A stretch of 39,175 bases of DNA from Arcobacter sp. F2176 (GTDB taxonomy: Bacteria; Campylobacterota; Campylobacteria; Campylobacterales; Arcobacteraceae), in NCBI RefSeq assembly GCF_004116465.1, contig NZ_PDJV01000024.1:1-39175 (forward strand). The letters run 5' to 3'. A program made the translations under genes and the position numbers. The notes beneath the pieces are model-generated. The model searched no databases. It saw only the letters and a program-made list of their open reading frames with translations, and had not been told where the DNA came from. This document shows, piece by piece, positions 23,535 through 32,527 of this stretch; position 1 is the first letter of the stretch, and every line of letters begins with the position of its first letter.

Positions 23535-24852
23535 CCTTGCCATCCTTTCTTAAAATTAAAGTTGTTGAATTATCTTTTTGTAGATATTTTTTTGCAACTT
23601 TTACAATATCTTTTATTTTTAAGTTTTGAATGTTTTCTTCATATGAAAATAGAGGTTTAATATTATCTTTGACAAAATAACTTCCATACAATGAAGCTAC
23701 AGAACTAGAGCTTTCAAGTGAAAAAATAAAATCAGCTTTTGTATTTATTTTTATCTTTTCTAAATTTTCTTGCGAAATTTTTCCCTCTTTTATCTCTTTT
23801 ATTATCTCTAATATCTCTTTTTCAACATCTTGGGCTTTTACACCTTCATTACATGATGCAATAAACATGAATAGTCCAGGATCTTTTAATTCCACATTAT
23901 AAGCATATATAGAGTTTACTAATCTTTTTTCATCTACAAGTCTTTTTTCTAAAATAGAACTTTTACCAGAACTTAATAGTTCACTAAGAGCTGATAGGGC
24001 TATTTGATCTTTATGTTCGAAGTTAGGTATATGGTATGCCATAGCTAATAATTCAACTTGTGAATCTCTATTTATTATAATTCTTTTTGCTCCATCTTGT
24101 TTTGGCTCAACTGTATAAACTTTTGATGGAATATCTTTTTTATTTTTTATGTCTTTGAAATATTTTTTAACTAACTTAAAAGCATTCTCTTTAGATATAT
24201 CTCCTGCAAGAACTACAATTGCATTTTTTGGTTGATAATATGTACTATGAAAGTCTCTAATATCTTTTATTGTCCAATTTTTAATATCATCAGTAAAACC
24301 AATTGGCGTCCAATGATATGGATGATAAATATATGCATTATTAAAAAGTCTGTATTGCAAATATCCCATTGGATTATTATCTGTTCTCCATCTTCTCTCT
24401 TCTGCTACTACATCTCTTTCAGGTTGGAATTCTTTATCTTTTAATGTTAAATTTTCCATTAAATCTGCAAAAAGTTTTAATGATTTACCCATGTTTTTTG
24501 AACTTGACTTTATATAATAGTGTGTAAAATCAAACGAAGTTGAGGCATTATTTACTCCTCCAAATCCTTTTACTATTTCATCAAACTCACCAGCTTTTAG
24601 GTTTTTTGTTGATTTGAAATTTAAGTGTTCAAGCATATGTGCTATTCCACTTTTCCCCATTACTTCATTTCTACTTCCAACTTTATAAAAAATGTCTGTT
24701 GAAACAACATTTGAACCATTTTCCATAGGTATTACAACTATTTGTAATCCATTGTCTAAAGTTTTTGTAAAATATTTTGGTAAACTATTACTCATTAATT
24801 CTCCTGCGAATATAAATAGAAGTGAGAATTGTATCAATATCAATTTAATCAC
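23515..24852 (-). CDS. Secreted M16-family zinc peptidase
   Basis: The 445-residue peptidase has the inverted zinc motif H-x-x-E-H (H72-MLE-H76) and the downstream glutamate region ERDVVAEERR. A second M16 half (about 230-430) lacks the motif, as is usual. Two starts are credible. GTG at 24852 (AAAGAGGG at 24860-24867) gives a signal peptide. ATG at 24795, with a stronger AGGAG (24801-24805, 5-nt spacing), gives a cytoplasmic form of 426 residues. The substrate is unknown. It lies between pyrD and the globin gene, as in the Campylobacter-like gene order. Confidence 0.88.
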   Translation of the reverse strand: MIKLILIQFSLLFIFAGELMSNSLPKYFTKTLDNGLQIVVIPMENGSNVVSTDIFYKVGSRNEVMGKSGIAHMLEHLNFKSTKNLKAGEFDEIVKGFGGVNNASTSFDFTHYYIKSSSKNMGKSLKLFADLMENLTLKDKEFQPERDVVAEERRWRTDNNPMGYLQYRLFNNAYIYHPYHWTPIGFTDDIKNWTIKDIRDFHSTYYQPKNAIVVLAGDISKENAFKLVKKYFKDIKNKKDIPSKVYTVEPKQDGAKRIIINRDSQVELLAMAYHIPNFEHKDQIALSALSELLSSGKSSILEKRLVDEKRLVNSIYAYNVELKDPGLFMFIASCNEGVKAQDVEKEILEIIKEIKEGKISQENLEKIKINTKADFIFSLESSSSVASLYGSYFVKDNIKPLFSYEENIQNLKIKDIVKVAKKYLQKDNSTTLILRKDGKDGLQDK

Positions 24853-24868
24853 TTATTAACCCTCTTTA

Positions 24869-25927
24869 TTATTTTAAATCAGCACCAATTGCTTGATTTA
24901 TATTTGAAAAACCATCTTCATCAAGAAGTTTTAAAATTCCTTCATTTATTTTTCTAACCATTGCTGGACCTTCAAAAATCATACCAGAATATACTTGGAT
25001 AAGTGAAGCACCTGCTTTGATTCTTCTGTAAGCATCTTCTGGTGTTGAAATACCACCCACAGATACTAAAATTGTTTTTCCAAATAACTCTTTAGCTATT
25101 TCTTTAAATAATTCATATGACTTTTCACTTAAAACAGCACCACTTAGTCCACCAAAGCTTTGGCATCCAGGAAGTAAATCATAATCAATAGTTGTATTTG
25201 TGGCAATAATACCAGCAGCTCCTGATTTTATAGCTGTTTTGCATAAATCAACAGCAGTTTTAGCTTCCATATCTGGAGCTATTTTTAAAAATATAGGTTT
25301 ATTTGTAAGCTTTTTCCCCATCGTAAAAAGTTCTGTTATAAATTTTTCATTTTGTAAATCTCTAAGATTTGGTGTATTTGGACTAGAAATGTTTATAACC
25401 AAATAATCACTTATATCTTTAAATTTATTTATTAAAATCTTATAATCACTTAATGCCATATTTTCAGGTGTAGTTTTATTTTTACCAATATTTGCACCCA
25501 CTGGAATAGTATAAGGAAAAACTTTTCTAAGATTTTTAGCTACATCGTATGAACCCTTATTATTAAATCCCATAGCATTTTGAACTGTTTTTTGTTCTGG
25601 ATATCTAAACATTCTAGGCTTTGGATTTCCATCTTGTGCTCTTGGCGTCATAGTCCCAATTTCAGTGTAGCCAAAACCTAAAGCCATCATTGATTCTATC
25701 ATCGTAGCATTTTTGTCAAATCCAGCAGCTAAACCAACAGGATTTTTAAAAGTAATGCCTAAAATATCTTGAGATAATTTATGGTCAAATATAAAATTTT
25801 TATTAACCATATAGTTGTTTAAACTTCGGCAATAAGGCAATTTTGTTAGTCCAAATTCAGCAAGATAATGTGCAGTTTCTGGTTGAAATTTAAATAATAC
25901 TTTTTTTAATGTGTTATAGCTAAACAA
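24869..25927 (-). CDS. pyrD: Dihydroorotate dehydrogenase, quinone type (class 2)
   Basis: The 352-residue flavoenzyme oxidises dihydroorotate to orotate in pyrimidine synthesis. The length and the N-terminal helical extension (about 1-40) that docks to the membrane mark class 2. Family blocks visible are NPVGLAAGFDKNA, EIGTMTPRAQDGNPKPRMFR, ISSPNTPNLRDLQ with the catalytic serine, ATNTTID and VGGISTPEDA. Electrons pass through FMN to the quinone pool. It is 55 bp downstream of the ABC exporter gene. Confidence 0.96.
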   Translation of the reverse strand: MFSYNTLKKVLFKFQPETAHYLAEFGLTKLPYCRSLNNYMVNKNFIFDHKLSQDILGITFKNPVGLAAGFDKNATMIESMMALGFGYTEIGTMTPRAQDGNPKPRMFRYPEQKTVQNAMGFNNKGSYDVAKNLRKVFPYTIPVGANIGKNKTTPENMALSDYKILINKFKDISDYLVINISSPNTPNLRDLQNEKFITELFTMGKKLTNKPIFLKIAPDMEAKTAVDLCKTAIKSGAAGIIATNTTIDYDLLPGCQSFGGLSGAVLSEKSYELFKEIAKELFGKTILVSVGGISTPEDAYRRIKAGASLIQVYSGMIFEGPAMVRKINEGILKLLDEDGFSNINQAIGADLK

Positions 25928-25982
25928 TTTTTTCCTTTTTCTAATCAGATATTTTATCTAAAACTTTGTAAATATTTCTTTA

Positions 25983-27692
25983 TCAAATATTTGCTAGGTT
26001 ATGAAGTCGTTGATACTCATTACAATTTTTTAATAGTTCTTTTTCTGTATCTTGGCAAACTATTTTTCCATCTTTAAATACAGCAATTCTATCTGCACTT
26101 TTAATAGTACTTAATCTATGTGCTATAACAAATGTGATTTTGTCTTTACTTACTTCATCAATAACTTCTGAGATAATAGATTCACTTTCATTATCAAGGG
26201 CTGAAGTTGCTTCATCTAAAATAAGTATTTGAGGTTTTTTGTATAAAGCTCTAGCTATTGCTATTCTTTGTCTCTGACCACCACTTAAATTTGTTCCAAA
26301 TTCATCAAGTTTTGTATGAACTCCATTTTCAAGTGACATTACAAAGTTATAAGCATGGGCTTGTTTAAGTGCATCAATAACTCTTTGTTCATCAAGTTCT
26401 TGTCCATAAGCTACATTTTGAGAAATTGTATCATTGAAAATATAGACTCTTTGTGTGACAATTGATATTTGATCTCTTAATGATTTTATATCAATATTTT
26501 TTATTGATTTGTCATTAAAAAGTATTTCACCTTCACTTATTTCATAGAATCTAATAATTAAATTTACCAATGAAGATTTTCCTCCACCACTATCTCCAAC
26601 TAAAGCAATTTTTTCACCTTTTGAGGCTTTTAAATTTATATTCTTTAGTGCTGTAAAACCATCATATTTCAGTTGAGTATTTTTAAATTCTATTGTTTCA
26701 ATATTTTGAGGGAATAAGTCTTCTCCATTTAAAATTGTTGCTTTTGTATTAAATATTTCATTAACTCTTTCATTCGCAGCTAAGGCATTTTGCATTTTAT
26801 TATATAAACTTGATAATCTTTTTATAGGAGTGTATAACATAAATAATGCTGTCATAAATGAGAAAAATGAACCAACTGTTAGTTCACCTTCTATTACTTC
26901 TTTCCCTCCCACAATTATTACTACTGCAAGTGCAATTGCACCTAATGTTTCCATAAGAGGAGAAACTAGTTCATTTGTTTTTACAGCTTTTATATTTATA
27001 TTAAAAAAGTTTTTATTATGTGCTTGAAATTTTTTAGCTTCTAAAAACTCTGTTGAATTTGCTTTTATTATCTCTATGTTGTTAAAAGTCTCACTTAAAT
27101 TAGAAGTAATATCAGAATTTGATTCTTGAGATCTAAATGATAGTTTTTTCATCTTTTTAGCTAGCACTGTAAGTGGGTAAATTGCCATTGGAAGTACAAC
27201 TAAACCATAAAATGCTAATTCTGCGCTTTGGTATATAACAACACCTATTAAGGCAATAATTGTCATACTTTCTCTAATAATTTCAGCAATTTGACTTGAA
27301 ACCGCTGATTGAATTCTATTTATATCATTTGTGATACGAGAAATTAATTCTCCCCCATGTTTTTTTTGAAAAAAATCAATGTCTAAAGTTAATACATGAG
27401 CTAATAGTTTATCTCTAACGATTCTTACAATATCTTGTCCAATATAAGATATATAATATGCTTGAATATAGCCCCCAAAACCTTTAGCAAAATATAATGC
27501 TATAACCATAAAAGGAATAATCTGTAACATTTCAGCATTTTTTGCAATAAATATTTCATCTAATAAGGGTTTGACAACATATGCACTCCCACTAGTTCCA
27601 CCAGCAGCTAATAACATACCAATAAAAGCGTAGAAAAATTTTAAAATATAATTTTTATAATAGGGTATGTATTGTTTAAAAAATTCTCTCAT
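25983..27692 (-). CDS. ABC exporter, MsbA-like (lipid A flippase type)
   Basis: The 569-residue half-transporter has six membrane helices (about 1-310) and a nucleotide-binding domain (about 335-565). Walker A is GDSGGGKSS, the signature is LSGGQRQRIAIARAL, Walker B is ILILDEATSALD, and the switch histidine is in VIAHRLST. The organisation is that of homodimeric MsbA, which flips lipid A-core across the inner membrane. Position next to pyrD recalls Campylobacter msbA. A peptide or drug exporter role cannot be excluded by sequence alone. Confidence 0.9.
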   Translation of the reverse strand: MREFFKQYIPYYKNYILKFFYAFIGMLLAAGGTSGSAYVVKPLLDEIFIAKNAEMLQIIPFMVIALYFAKGFGGYIQAYYISYIGQDIVRIVRDKLLAHVLTLDIDFFQKKHGGELISRITNDINRIQSAVSSQIAEIIRESMTIIALIGVVIYQSAELAFYGLVVLPMAIYPLTVLAKKMKKLSFRSQESNSDITSNLSETFNNIEIIKANSTEFLEAKKFQAHNKNFFNINIKAVKTNELVSPLMETLGAIALAVVIIVGGKEVIEGELTVGSFFSFMTALFMLYTPIKRLSSLYNKMQNALAANERVNEIFNTKATILNGEDLFPQNIETIEFKNTQLKYDGFTALKNINLKASKGEKIALVGDSGGGKSSLVNLIIRFYEISEGEILFNDKSIKNIDIKSLRDQISIVTQRVYIFNDTISQNVAYGQELDEQRVIDALKQAHAYNFVMSLENGVHTKLDEFGTNLSGGQRQRIAIARALYKKPQILILDEATSALDNESESIISEVIDEVSKDKITFVIAHRLSTIKSADRIAVFKDGKIVCQDTEKELLKNCNEYQRLHNLANI

Positions 27693-27758
27693 TAAATTCC
27701 TAAATTTTTGTAATGAAGGCAGATTATATCTAAAATATTTAATAAAAAGATAAAATTA

Positions 27759-29060
27759 TTATTTGCTAAAAATAAGTTGTTTAAATTTTCTAAATCCAAA
27801 CTCTTTTATTGTAAGAAAAAATAGAATAAATCCACTTAATGTTGATGCAAAAGCTAATCCTGCTGCTCCATAAGGGGTGATTAAAAGAAGTGAAAAAACT
27901 ATATTAAAGCCAAGTGCTTTCATAGAGATTTTTGCAGCTAAAAATTGCTTTTCATGTGAGTATAACCAAAGGGAAAATATCTTTGCTATTCCAAAGGGAA
28001 TAAGTCCTATTAAATACATACTAAGTATCAAAGCTGTATTTGTAGTATCAGTACTTGTAAAAGCACCTCTTTGGAAAAGTAATTGAACTATAAAATTATC
28101 AAAAACAATTCCTATTAGAGTTGAAATTGCAAGTAAGGCTGTTAATATTATAGTTGATTTTCTCATTAGTCTTAAGGCATTATCTTCATCTTTATTTTTA
28201 ATAGCTCGTGCAATCATAGGAAAAAGTGCAGTTGAAGTTGCTATTGCAAAAAGTGCTAAAGGAAGCTGAAAAACTCTATTTGCATAGTACAAATAAGAAA
28301 TAGAGCCACTTACTAAAAATGAAGCTAACCAAGTATCTAAAAATGCAGAGATATGTGAAGTTGAACTTCCTACTGTAGCACTTATAAAGTTTTTGTAAAA
28401 CTTATTTTCACTTATATTTATTTTATTGAAAGTGAAAACTTTAAGTAAGTTTTTCTTTTTTATAGCAATAAGATGTACTAAAATTTGTAATAATCCCCCA
28501 ACTAAAACACCATAAGACATGTAATATGTTATCTCATATTTTCCCAAGTCTTTTGATAAAAGAAGTGCTGCTATTAGTGCTAGATTTAGTAGGGCTGTTG
28601 AAAAAGCAGTAGTAGCAAAGTGATGTTTATACTGTAAAAGAGCAGCCATAAATGTAACTATAAATATCATAGGCAAATAGTAAAAGTTTATTGCCACAAG
28701 TGGGGCTGCTAGCTCCACAGTTTTAGTATCAAATCCTAAAGCTATAACATGTGTGATAAACTTTGAAAATAGGGTTACTAAAAGTGAAAGAAATAAAATA
28801 AGAGCTAAAAATTGTAAAAATATTGCACTAGTAAATCTTATTTTTTGTTTCGTTTTTGCGTAAGCTGGAATAAATGCTTGGGTAAAAGCACCTTCTGCAA
28901 AGATTCTTCTAAATAGGTTTGGTAGTTTAAAAGCTACAAAAAATATATCAGAGTATATATTTGCTCCTAAAATAGAAGCAGTAAGCAAATCCCTTACAAA
29001 GCCTAGTATTCTTGATACTAAAATTCCACTACTATTTGTAAAAATAGATTTAATCAACAT
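27759..29060 (-). CDS. murJ: Lipid II flippase MurJ (MviN)
   Basis: The 433-residue polytopic membrane protein of the MOP superfamily has the conserved N-terminal block SRILGFVRDLLTASILG and the FRRIFAEGAFTQAFIPAY segment that defines MurJ. It translocates lipid II for peptidoglycan synthesis. I start it at the ATG at 29060. A longer GTG start at 29072 lies inside the upstream nuclease gene, and neither start has a strong ribosome site. At about 433 residues it is shorter than E. coli MurJ, apparently at the C-terminal helices. Confidence 0.93.
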   Translation of the reverse strand: MLIKSIFTNSSGILVSRILGFVRDLLTASILGANIYSDIFFVAFKLPNLFRRIFAEGAFTQAFIPAYAKTKQKIRFTSAIFLQFLALILFLSLLVTLFSKFITHVIALGFDTKTVELAAPLVAINFYYLPMIFIVTFMAALLQYKHHFATTAFSTALLNLALIAALLLSKDLGKYEITYYMSYGVLVGGLLQILVHLIAIKKKNLLKVFTFNKINISENKFYKNFISATVGSSTSHISAFLDTWLASFLVSGSISYLYYANRVFQLPLALFAIATSTALFPMIARAIKNKDEDNALRLMRKSTIILTALLAISTLIGIVFDNFIVQLLFQRGAFTSTDTTNTALILSMYLIGLIPFGIAKIFSLWLYSHEKQFLAAKISMKALGFNIVFSLLLITPYGAAGLAFASTLSGFILFFLTIKEFGFRKFKQLIFSK

Positions 29061-30603
29061 ATTTATAGTCACTTTTTTTATAGAGTATAATTTGTGGTTT
29101 TGATTTATAAAAACCTAAATGAGCATTTATTATAGTAATTTTTTGCCCATTTTTTGGTAAAAGTTCTTTATTCTTTACATAAACTCTTATTTTTCTTTTT
29201 TCATTTTTAAAAATATAGTTTAAATAGTTGTTTTGAATAATCCCTGAGATATTGTTTATCATTTCATTTTGAAACTTGTATTCCAATATATCATATTTTG
29301 AAGCATCTAAAAAAAGAGATTTTTTATCTAACTTATCTTCTTTTTCATCTAATATTTGGAAATCATTTATTTCTAATAGTCCATTGAATCTTTTTGTTTG
29401 ATTTATTTTTATGGTGTAATTTTTGTCATATTTTAATTTTGATACATCTTTGTAAACAAATATTGCTCGGTCATTTTTTTGTTTTATGATGGCTACATTA
29501 TCTGTTTTATACACCAAGTTTATATTAGATAAGAGTATAGGAAAAGAGATATTGGTTTTACTATAAAGTTCACTTATCAAATCAGCTTTTATTGGTATTT
29601 GTTTTTTTACTTTTTCAGTTGTAAATGTTGCTAAAATAGGTAAATGATCAGAATAACCTCTGTTTTGATGAATATTGTTTTTCATCTCCCATCTAAATAT
29701 TCTTCCATTTTTTATTAAATATTCTGGTTTAAAGACTTGAAAGCTATCATTTACATAGGAGATATTTTTATCATCAAATAAAGCTTTTGGTAAAACAATA
29801 TTATCAGGAGTCTCATTTTCACCTCTAAACTTATAAGAAAATCTTTGATTATAATTTAACTCTAACCATAAATTGTAATGTACTTTTTTATTATATTTTA
29901 AAATCTCATTTTTAGAGATAAACTTACCCTTAATAGAAGTATTTAAAACATCATTTATGCCTGTTAAATCATAAGTATTATTTAGTTTTGAGTATTTGAA
30001 AGTTTCAAATTCATTGTAATTTGAATTTAAATCTCCCAAAATAACATAATCTACATCTTCATTTAAATTTTTTATATACTCTTCTATGGCTTGGGCATAT
30101 AAAACTCTTTGGTTTTCTTCTTTTCTTTTTGATGGCCAATGATTATTAAAAACAATAAATTTGTGATTGTCTATATTTAAAGTCACTTTTAAAATAGGGC
30201 GATTGACTTTTGAGTGTTTTACATCAATGAGCTCATAATCGCTAATCTCATATTTACTTAGTATTGCTAGTCCTATGCTTGAAGTTTTGTATTTTTTGAA
30301 AATTGAGTATTTGTATTGGGGTAAATTTTTTGCAAGTTCATCAAAGGCTTGTTTTGATTCTACTTCTTGTAATGCAACTATATCTTTATTTAAGTCATTT
30401 ATTACTTTTATTATATGTTTTAGTTTTGTGGTGTATGTTGTTTTGTTCCAGTTTGATTTAGTATTTGGAATAAACTCTTTATATTCTGTTTTGTCATATT
30501 TTAAATCAAAGAAATTTTCCACATTATAAGAAGCTACTGTAAAATCTTTTGCAAGAGTTAGGTTATATGTAAAAAATATTAGAAATATAGTTCTTATTAT
30601 CAT
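29050..30603 (-). CDS. Secreted endonuclease/exonuclease/phosphatase-family nuclease
   Basis: The 517-residue protein has a signal peptide (about 1-18, TLAKDF). The EEP catalytic domain (about 20-335) shows SYNVENFFD, ALQEVES with the metal-binding glutamate, NNHWPSK, LGDLNSN and the terminal SDHLPI. A C-terminal domain (about 340-517) of short strands resembles the OB-fold modules attached to extracellular nucleases. It is likely a periplasmic or secreted DNase for nucleic-acid scavenging. It overlaps murJ by at least 11 bp. Confidence 0.85.
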   Translation of the reverse strand: MIIRTIFLIFFTYNLTLAKDFTVASYNVENFFDLKYDKTEYKEFIPNTKSNWNKTTYTTKLKHIIKVINDLNKDIVALQEVESKQAFDELAKNLPQYKYSIFKKYKTSSIGLAILSKYEISDYELIDVKHSKVNRPILKVTLNIDNHKFIVFNNHWPSKRKEENQRVLYAQAIEEYIKNLNEDVDYVILGDLNSNYNEFETFKYSKLNNTYDLTGINDVLNTSIKGKFISKNEILKYNKKVHYNLWLELNYNQRFSYKFRGENETPDNIVLPKALFDDKNISYVNDSFQVFKPEYLIKNGRIFRWEMKNNIHQNRGYSDHLPILATFTTEKVKKQIPIKADLISELYSKTNISFPILLSNINLVYKTDNVAIIKQKNDRAIFVYKDVSKLKYDKNYTIKINQTKRFNGLLEINDFQILDEKEDKLDKKSLFLDASKYDILEYKFQNEMINNISGIIQNNYLNYIFKNEKRKIRVYVKNKELLPKNGQKITIINAHLGFYKSKPQIILYKKSDYKYVD

Positions 30604-30642
30604 AAGGGATTATATAGTTTATACTATTAGATTATGTTGAGA

Positions 30643-30675
30643 TTTAGGTTATTTGAATTTAACAAATAACCTAAA
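30643..30675. terminator. Hairpin downstream of the desulforubrerythrin gene
   Basis: A perfect 13-bp inverted repeat (30643-30655 with 30663-30675) surrounds a 7-nt loop. It lies 9 bp beyond the minus-strand stop at 30684, as expected for the terminator of the rubrerythrin transcript. A short A/T-rich run follows, without a strong T-tract. Confidence 0.65.
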
Positions 30676-30683
30676 ATAAGATT

Positions 30684-31337
30684 TTATTTTTTAGAGTTTA
30701 ATCTTGATTGATACTCTTGAGGGTGTTTACATACAGGGCACATTTTAAGAGCTTTTTTACCTCTATGAACATGTCCACAAACTTCACAAATCCATTCTTC
30801 TTCTTCATCTTCGCTAACATATTCAGCACCAGAATCAAGTCTTTGTTTTAAACTTTTGTACATATTTTCATGTTCTATTTCGATTTTACCAATCATTTCT
30901 AACATTCTTGCAATATCTTTGTGTCCTTCATCTTTTGCAATTTTTGCAAAGTCTGGATACATAGTTGTATTTTCATAGTTTTCACCATCAGCTGCAAGTT
31001 GAAGATTTTCACTTGTATTAGCAAACTCTCTGTCATAATTTAAAACATTGTAAGCTTTATATTCTAGTTTAGCATGCATTTTTTCATTATTGGCAGCTCT
31101 TTGGAAGTGTTCAGCGATATCTCTGTATCCTTCTTTTTGGGCAACTTTTGCATAATATTCATATTTATTTCTAGCCATTGATTCACCTGCAAAAGCTTTC
31201 ATTAGAACGACTGATGTTAAATCAGTCGTAATACAGGCCATTTCTTCACCACAGCAAGATAGAGTTCCTCCACCAACATTTGATACTTCTATTATATTTC
31301 CACATTTATTACATTTATAAGATTCGTGTTGTCTCAT
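30684..31337 (-). CDS. Desulforubrerythrin (three-domain rubrerythrin)
   Basis: The 217-residue protein has three iron modules. The first is an N-terminal desulforedoxin-type centre (C9, C12, C28, C29). The second is a four-helix diiron domain (about 40-175) with the ESMARNKYEYY and E-x2-H motifs. The third is a C-terminal rubredoxin (C184, C187, C200, C203). This is the architecture characterised in Campylobacter jejuni (Rrc), which reduces hydrogen peroxide. Its neighbours Dps and PerR fit peroxide defence. A hairpin in the gap to dps suggests that the two genes are partly separate transcripts. Confidence 0.93.
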   Translation of the reverse strand: MRQHESYKCNKCGNIIEVSNVGGGTLSCCGEEMACITTDLTSVVLMKAFAGESMARNKYEYYAKVAQKEGYRDIAEHFQRAANNEKMHAKLEYKAYNVLNYDREFANTSENLQLAADGENYENTTMYPDFAKIAKDEGHKDIARMLEMIGKIEIEHENMYKSLKQRLDSGAEYVSEDEEEEWICEVCGHVHRGKKALKMCPVCKHPQEYQSRLNSKK

Positions 31338-31352
31338 TATTTTTCCTCAATA

Positions 31353-31405
31353 TTAAGTTTTAGATGAAGTTAATCATTTAAAGATTATATTTCATCCAAA
31401 CTTAA
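31353..31405. other. Long hairpin between dps and desulforubrerythrin genes
   Basis: TTAAGTTT plus GATGAA on the left (31353-31368) pairs with TTCATC plus AAACTTAA on the right (31391-31405), with one small bulge and a loop of about 22 nt. It lies just downstream of the dps stop and upstream of the desulforubrerythrin start, so it may terminate dps or attenuate readthrough. Confidence 0.5.
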
Positions 31406-31414
31406 ATGCAAGAA

Positions 31415-31852
31415 TTAGTTAAGTGTTGCTTTTATCATCCAGATGTTTTTTTCTAAATGTGCAATATTTTCATCTGCAAATGCTACAGTAGTAGTATCAT
31501 TGTTTTTATTTGCCAATGTTGATAGTTTTTTAAATTCTGACATAAATATTTCAAAGTCAGCTAATATATTTTCTAATACATATTTAGCATCAAAATCAGT
31601 TTTTTCATCTTCTTTTATAATAGATGTTTTAGATAATTCATCCAATAAAATAACTGGCTTATCTCCTAATTGTAATAATCTTTCTGCTGTATCATCATAT
31701 ATTGAACTAAATTCACCATAAATTTTTTCAGTCATTTCATGTATTGGGAAGAACTGCATACCTTTTATATTCCAATGGTAGTTATGTACTTTTGTAAACA
31801 TTACAAGAGAACTTGCTTGGATAACTTTTAATTGTTTTGTTAAATTTTTCAT
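31415..31852 (-). CDS. dps: Dps-family ferritin-like DNA-protection protein
   Basis: The 145-residue protein has the inter-subunit ferroxidase ligands H26, H38, D53 and E57 with spacing 12-15-4, exactly that of the Dps family (motif HNYHWNIKG...YDDTAERLL). Twelve subunits form a shell that oxidises and stores iron with peroxide, limiting Fenton chemistry. The N-terminus is short and lacks a basic DNA-binding tail, so direct DNA binding is doubtful. It is divergent from perR, and a Fur-family operator-like palindrome lies 65-86 bp upstream of its start. Confidence 0.93.
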   Translation of the reverse strand: MKNLTKQLKVIQASSLVMFTKVHNYHWNIKGMQFFPIHEMTEKIYGEFSSIYDDTAERLLQLGDKPVILLDELSKTSIIKEDEKTDFDAKYVLENILADFEIFMSEFKKLSTLANKNNDTTTVAFADENIAHLEKNIWMIKATLN

Positions 31853-31916
31853 TTTAATTCCTTTTTTTATTTGTGGATAATTTTTTTCCTTTGAGAATTC
31901 TAATAGAATATAGCTT

Positions 31917-31938
31917 AAAGGATAATTATTTTCTTTTA
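31917..31938. promoter_or_regulatory. Fur/PerR-type operator candidate on the dps side
   Basis: GATAATTATTTTCTTTTA flanked by AAAG resembles the AT-rich palindromes bound by PerR and Fur, with TAATTATT at the centre. The 15-bp core ATAATTATTTTCTTT is repeated exactly at 32012-32026 in the same intergenic region. It lies where the dps promoter should be. Confidence 0.5.
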
Positions 31939-31953
31939 ATAGTTTTTATTGAT

Positions 31954-31973
31954 AATATAAATATAAATATAAA
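31954..31973. repeat. Short tandem repeat, period 6, in the dps-perR intergenic region
   Basis: Three copies of ATATAA lie between the two operator candidates. Copy-number change here would alter the spacing between divergent promoters. The number of copies is low, so variation is only a possibility. Confidence 0.45.
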
Positions 31974-32004
31974 TTTTGATTTTCATTCTTAATTTAAAAT
32001 AATA

Positions 32005-32030
32005 GTTAAAGAATAATTATTTTCTTTAAC
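32005..32030. promoter_or_regulatory. Fur/PerR-type operator candidate on the perR side
   Basis: A 26-bp palindrome has perfect 9-bp arms GTTAAAGAA and TTCTTTAAC around the 8-bp spacer TAATTATT. It shares its 15-bp core with the site at 31917-31938 and lies 74-99 bp upstream of the perR ATG. This is consistent with autoregulation by the adjacent repressor. Confidence 0.58.
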
Positions 32031-32103
32031 TAAAGTTTATCTTACTTATACTACTATTCGACTATTAGTATAAAAATATTATACATATTACAAAGGAGGC
32101 GTC

Positions 32104-32508
32104 ATGGAAAATTCTAGTAGATTATTAAAAGAGTTTAATTTGAAAGTAACACCTCAAAGATTAGCTATAGTTGAAGAACTTTATCATAAAGGTCATATAA
32201 ATATTGATGAACTTTATGCAAGTATGTTAAGTAAGTTCCCTTCAATTTCACTAGCAACGATTTATAAAAATGTAAATTCGATGGTAGAGAAATTTTTTAT
32301 ATCTGAGGTAAAAATACCTAATGAAAAATCTGTTTATGAACTGATAAAAGAGGAACACTCTCATTTAGTTTGTGAAAAGTGTAAAAAAATTGAAGATATA
32401 ATTATAGATACTTCTAGTGTTTTAAAAGAATTAGAATCTCAAAGTAAATTTAATGTAAAACATGCAAATGTAGTTTTTACAGGTGTATGTTCAGAGTGTG
32501 CAAAATAG
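32104..32508 (+). CDS. perR: Fur-family peroxide-responsive regulator PerR
   Basis: The 134-residue repressor has a winged-helix domain (about 1-80) and a dimerisation domain with a structural zinc site of two C-x2-C pairs (C90, C93, C129, C132). Compared with the B. subtilis PerR numbering I recall, H31, H85, H87 and D98 match H37, H91, H93 and D104 at a constant offset of 6. The D104 position is aspartate in PerR and glutamate in Fur, which favours a peroxide sensor. Position 85, aspartate in PerR, is E79 here. A strong ribosome site AAAGGAGG (32092-32099) precedes it. Its neighbours are peroxide-defence genes. Confidence 0.88.
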   Translation: MENSSRLLKEFNLKVTPQRLAIVEELYHKGHINIDELYASMLSKFPSISLATIYKNVNSMVEKFFISEVKIPNEKSVYELIKEEHSHLVCEKCKKIEDIIIDTSSVLKELESQSKFNVKHANVVFTGVCSECAK

Positions 32509-32527
32509 CTTAAAAAAAGCTATTTTG
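32501..32527. terminator. Bidirectional terminator overlapping both stop codons
   Basis: An 11-bp perfect stem (32501-32511 with 32517-32527) has a 5-nt A loop. It spans the perR stop and the stop of the convergent CaCA gene, whose ends are 1 bp apart. Confidence 0.7.

Noticed and set aside
31954-31973. Hexamer repeats as a phase-variable switch.
   Set aside because: Only three copies are present, which is too few to claim slippage. It is kept as a short repeat only.
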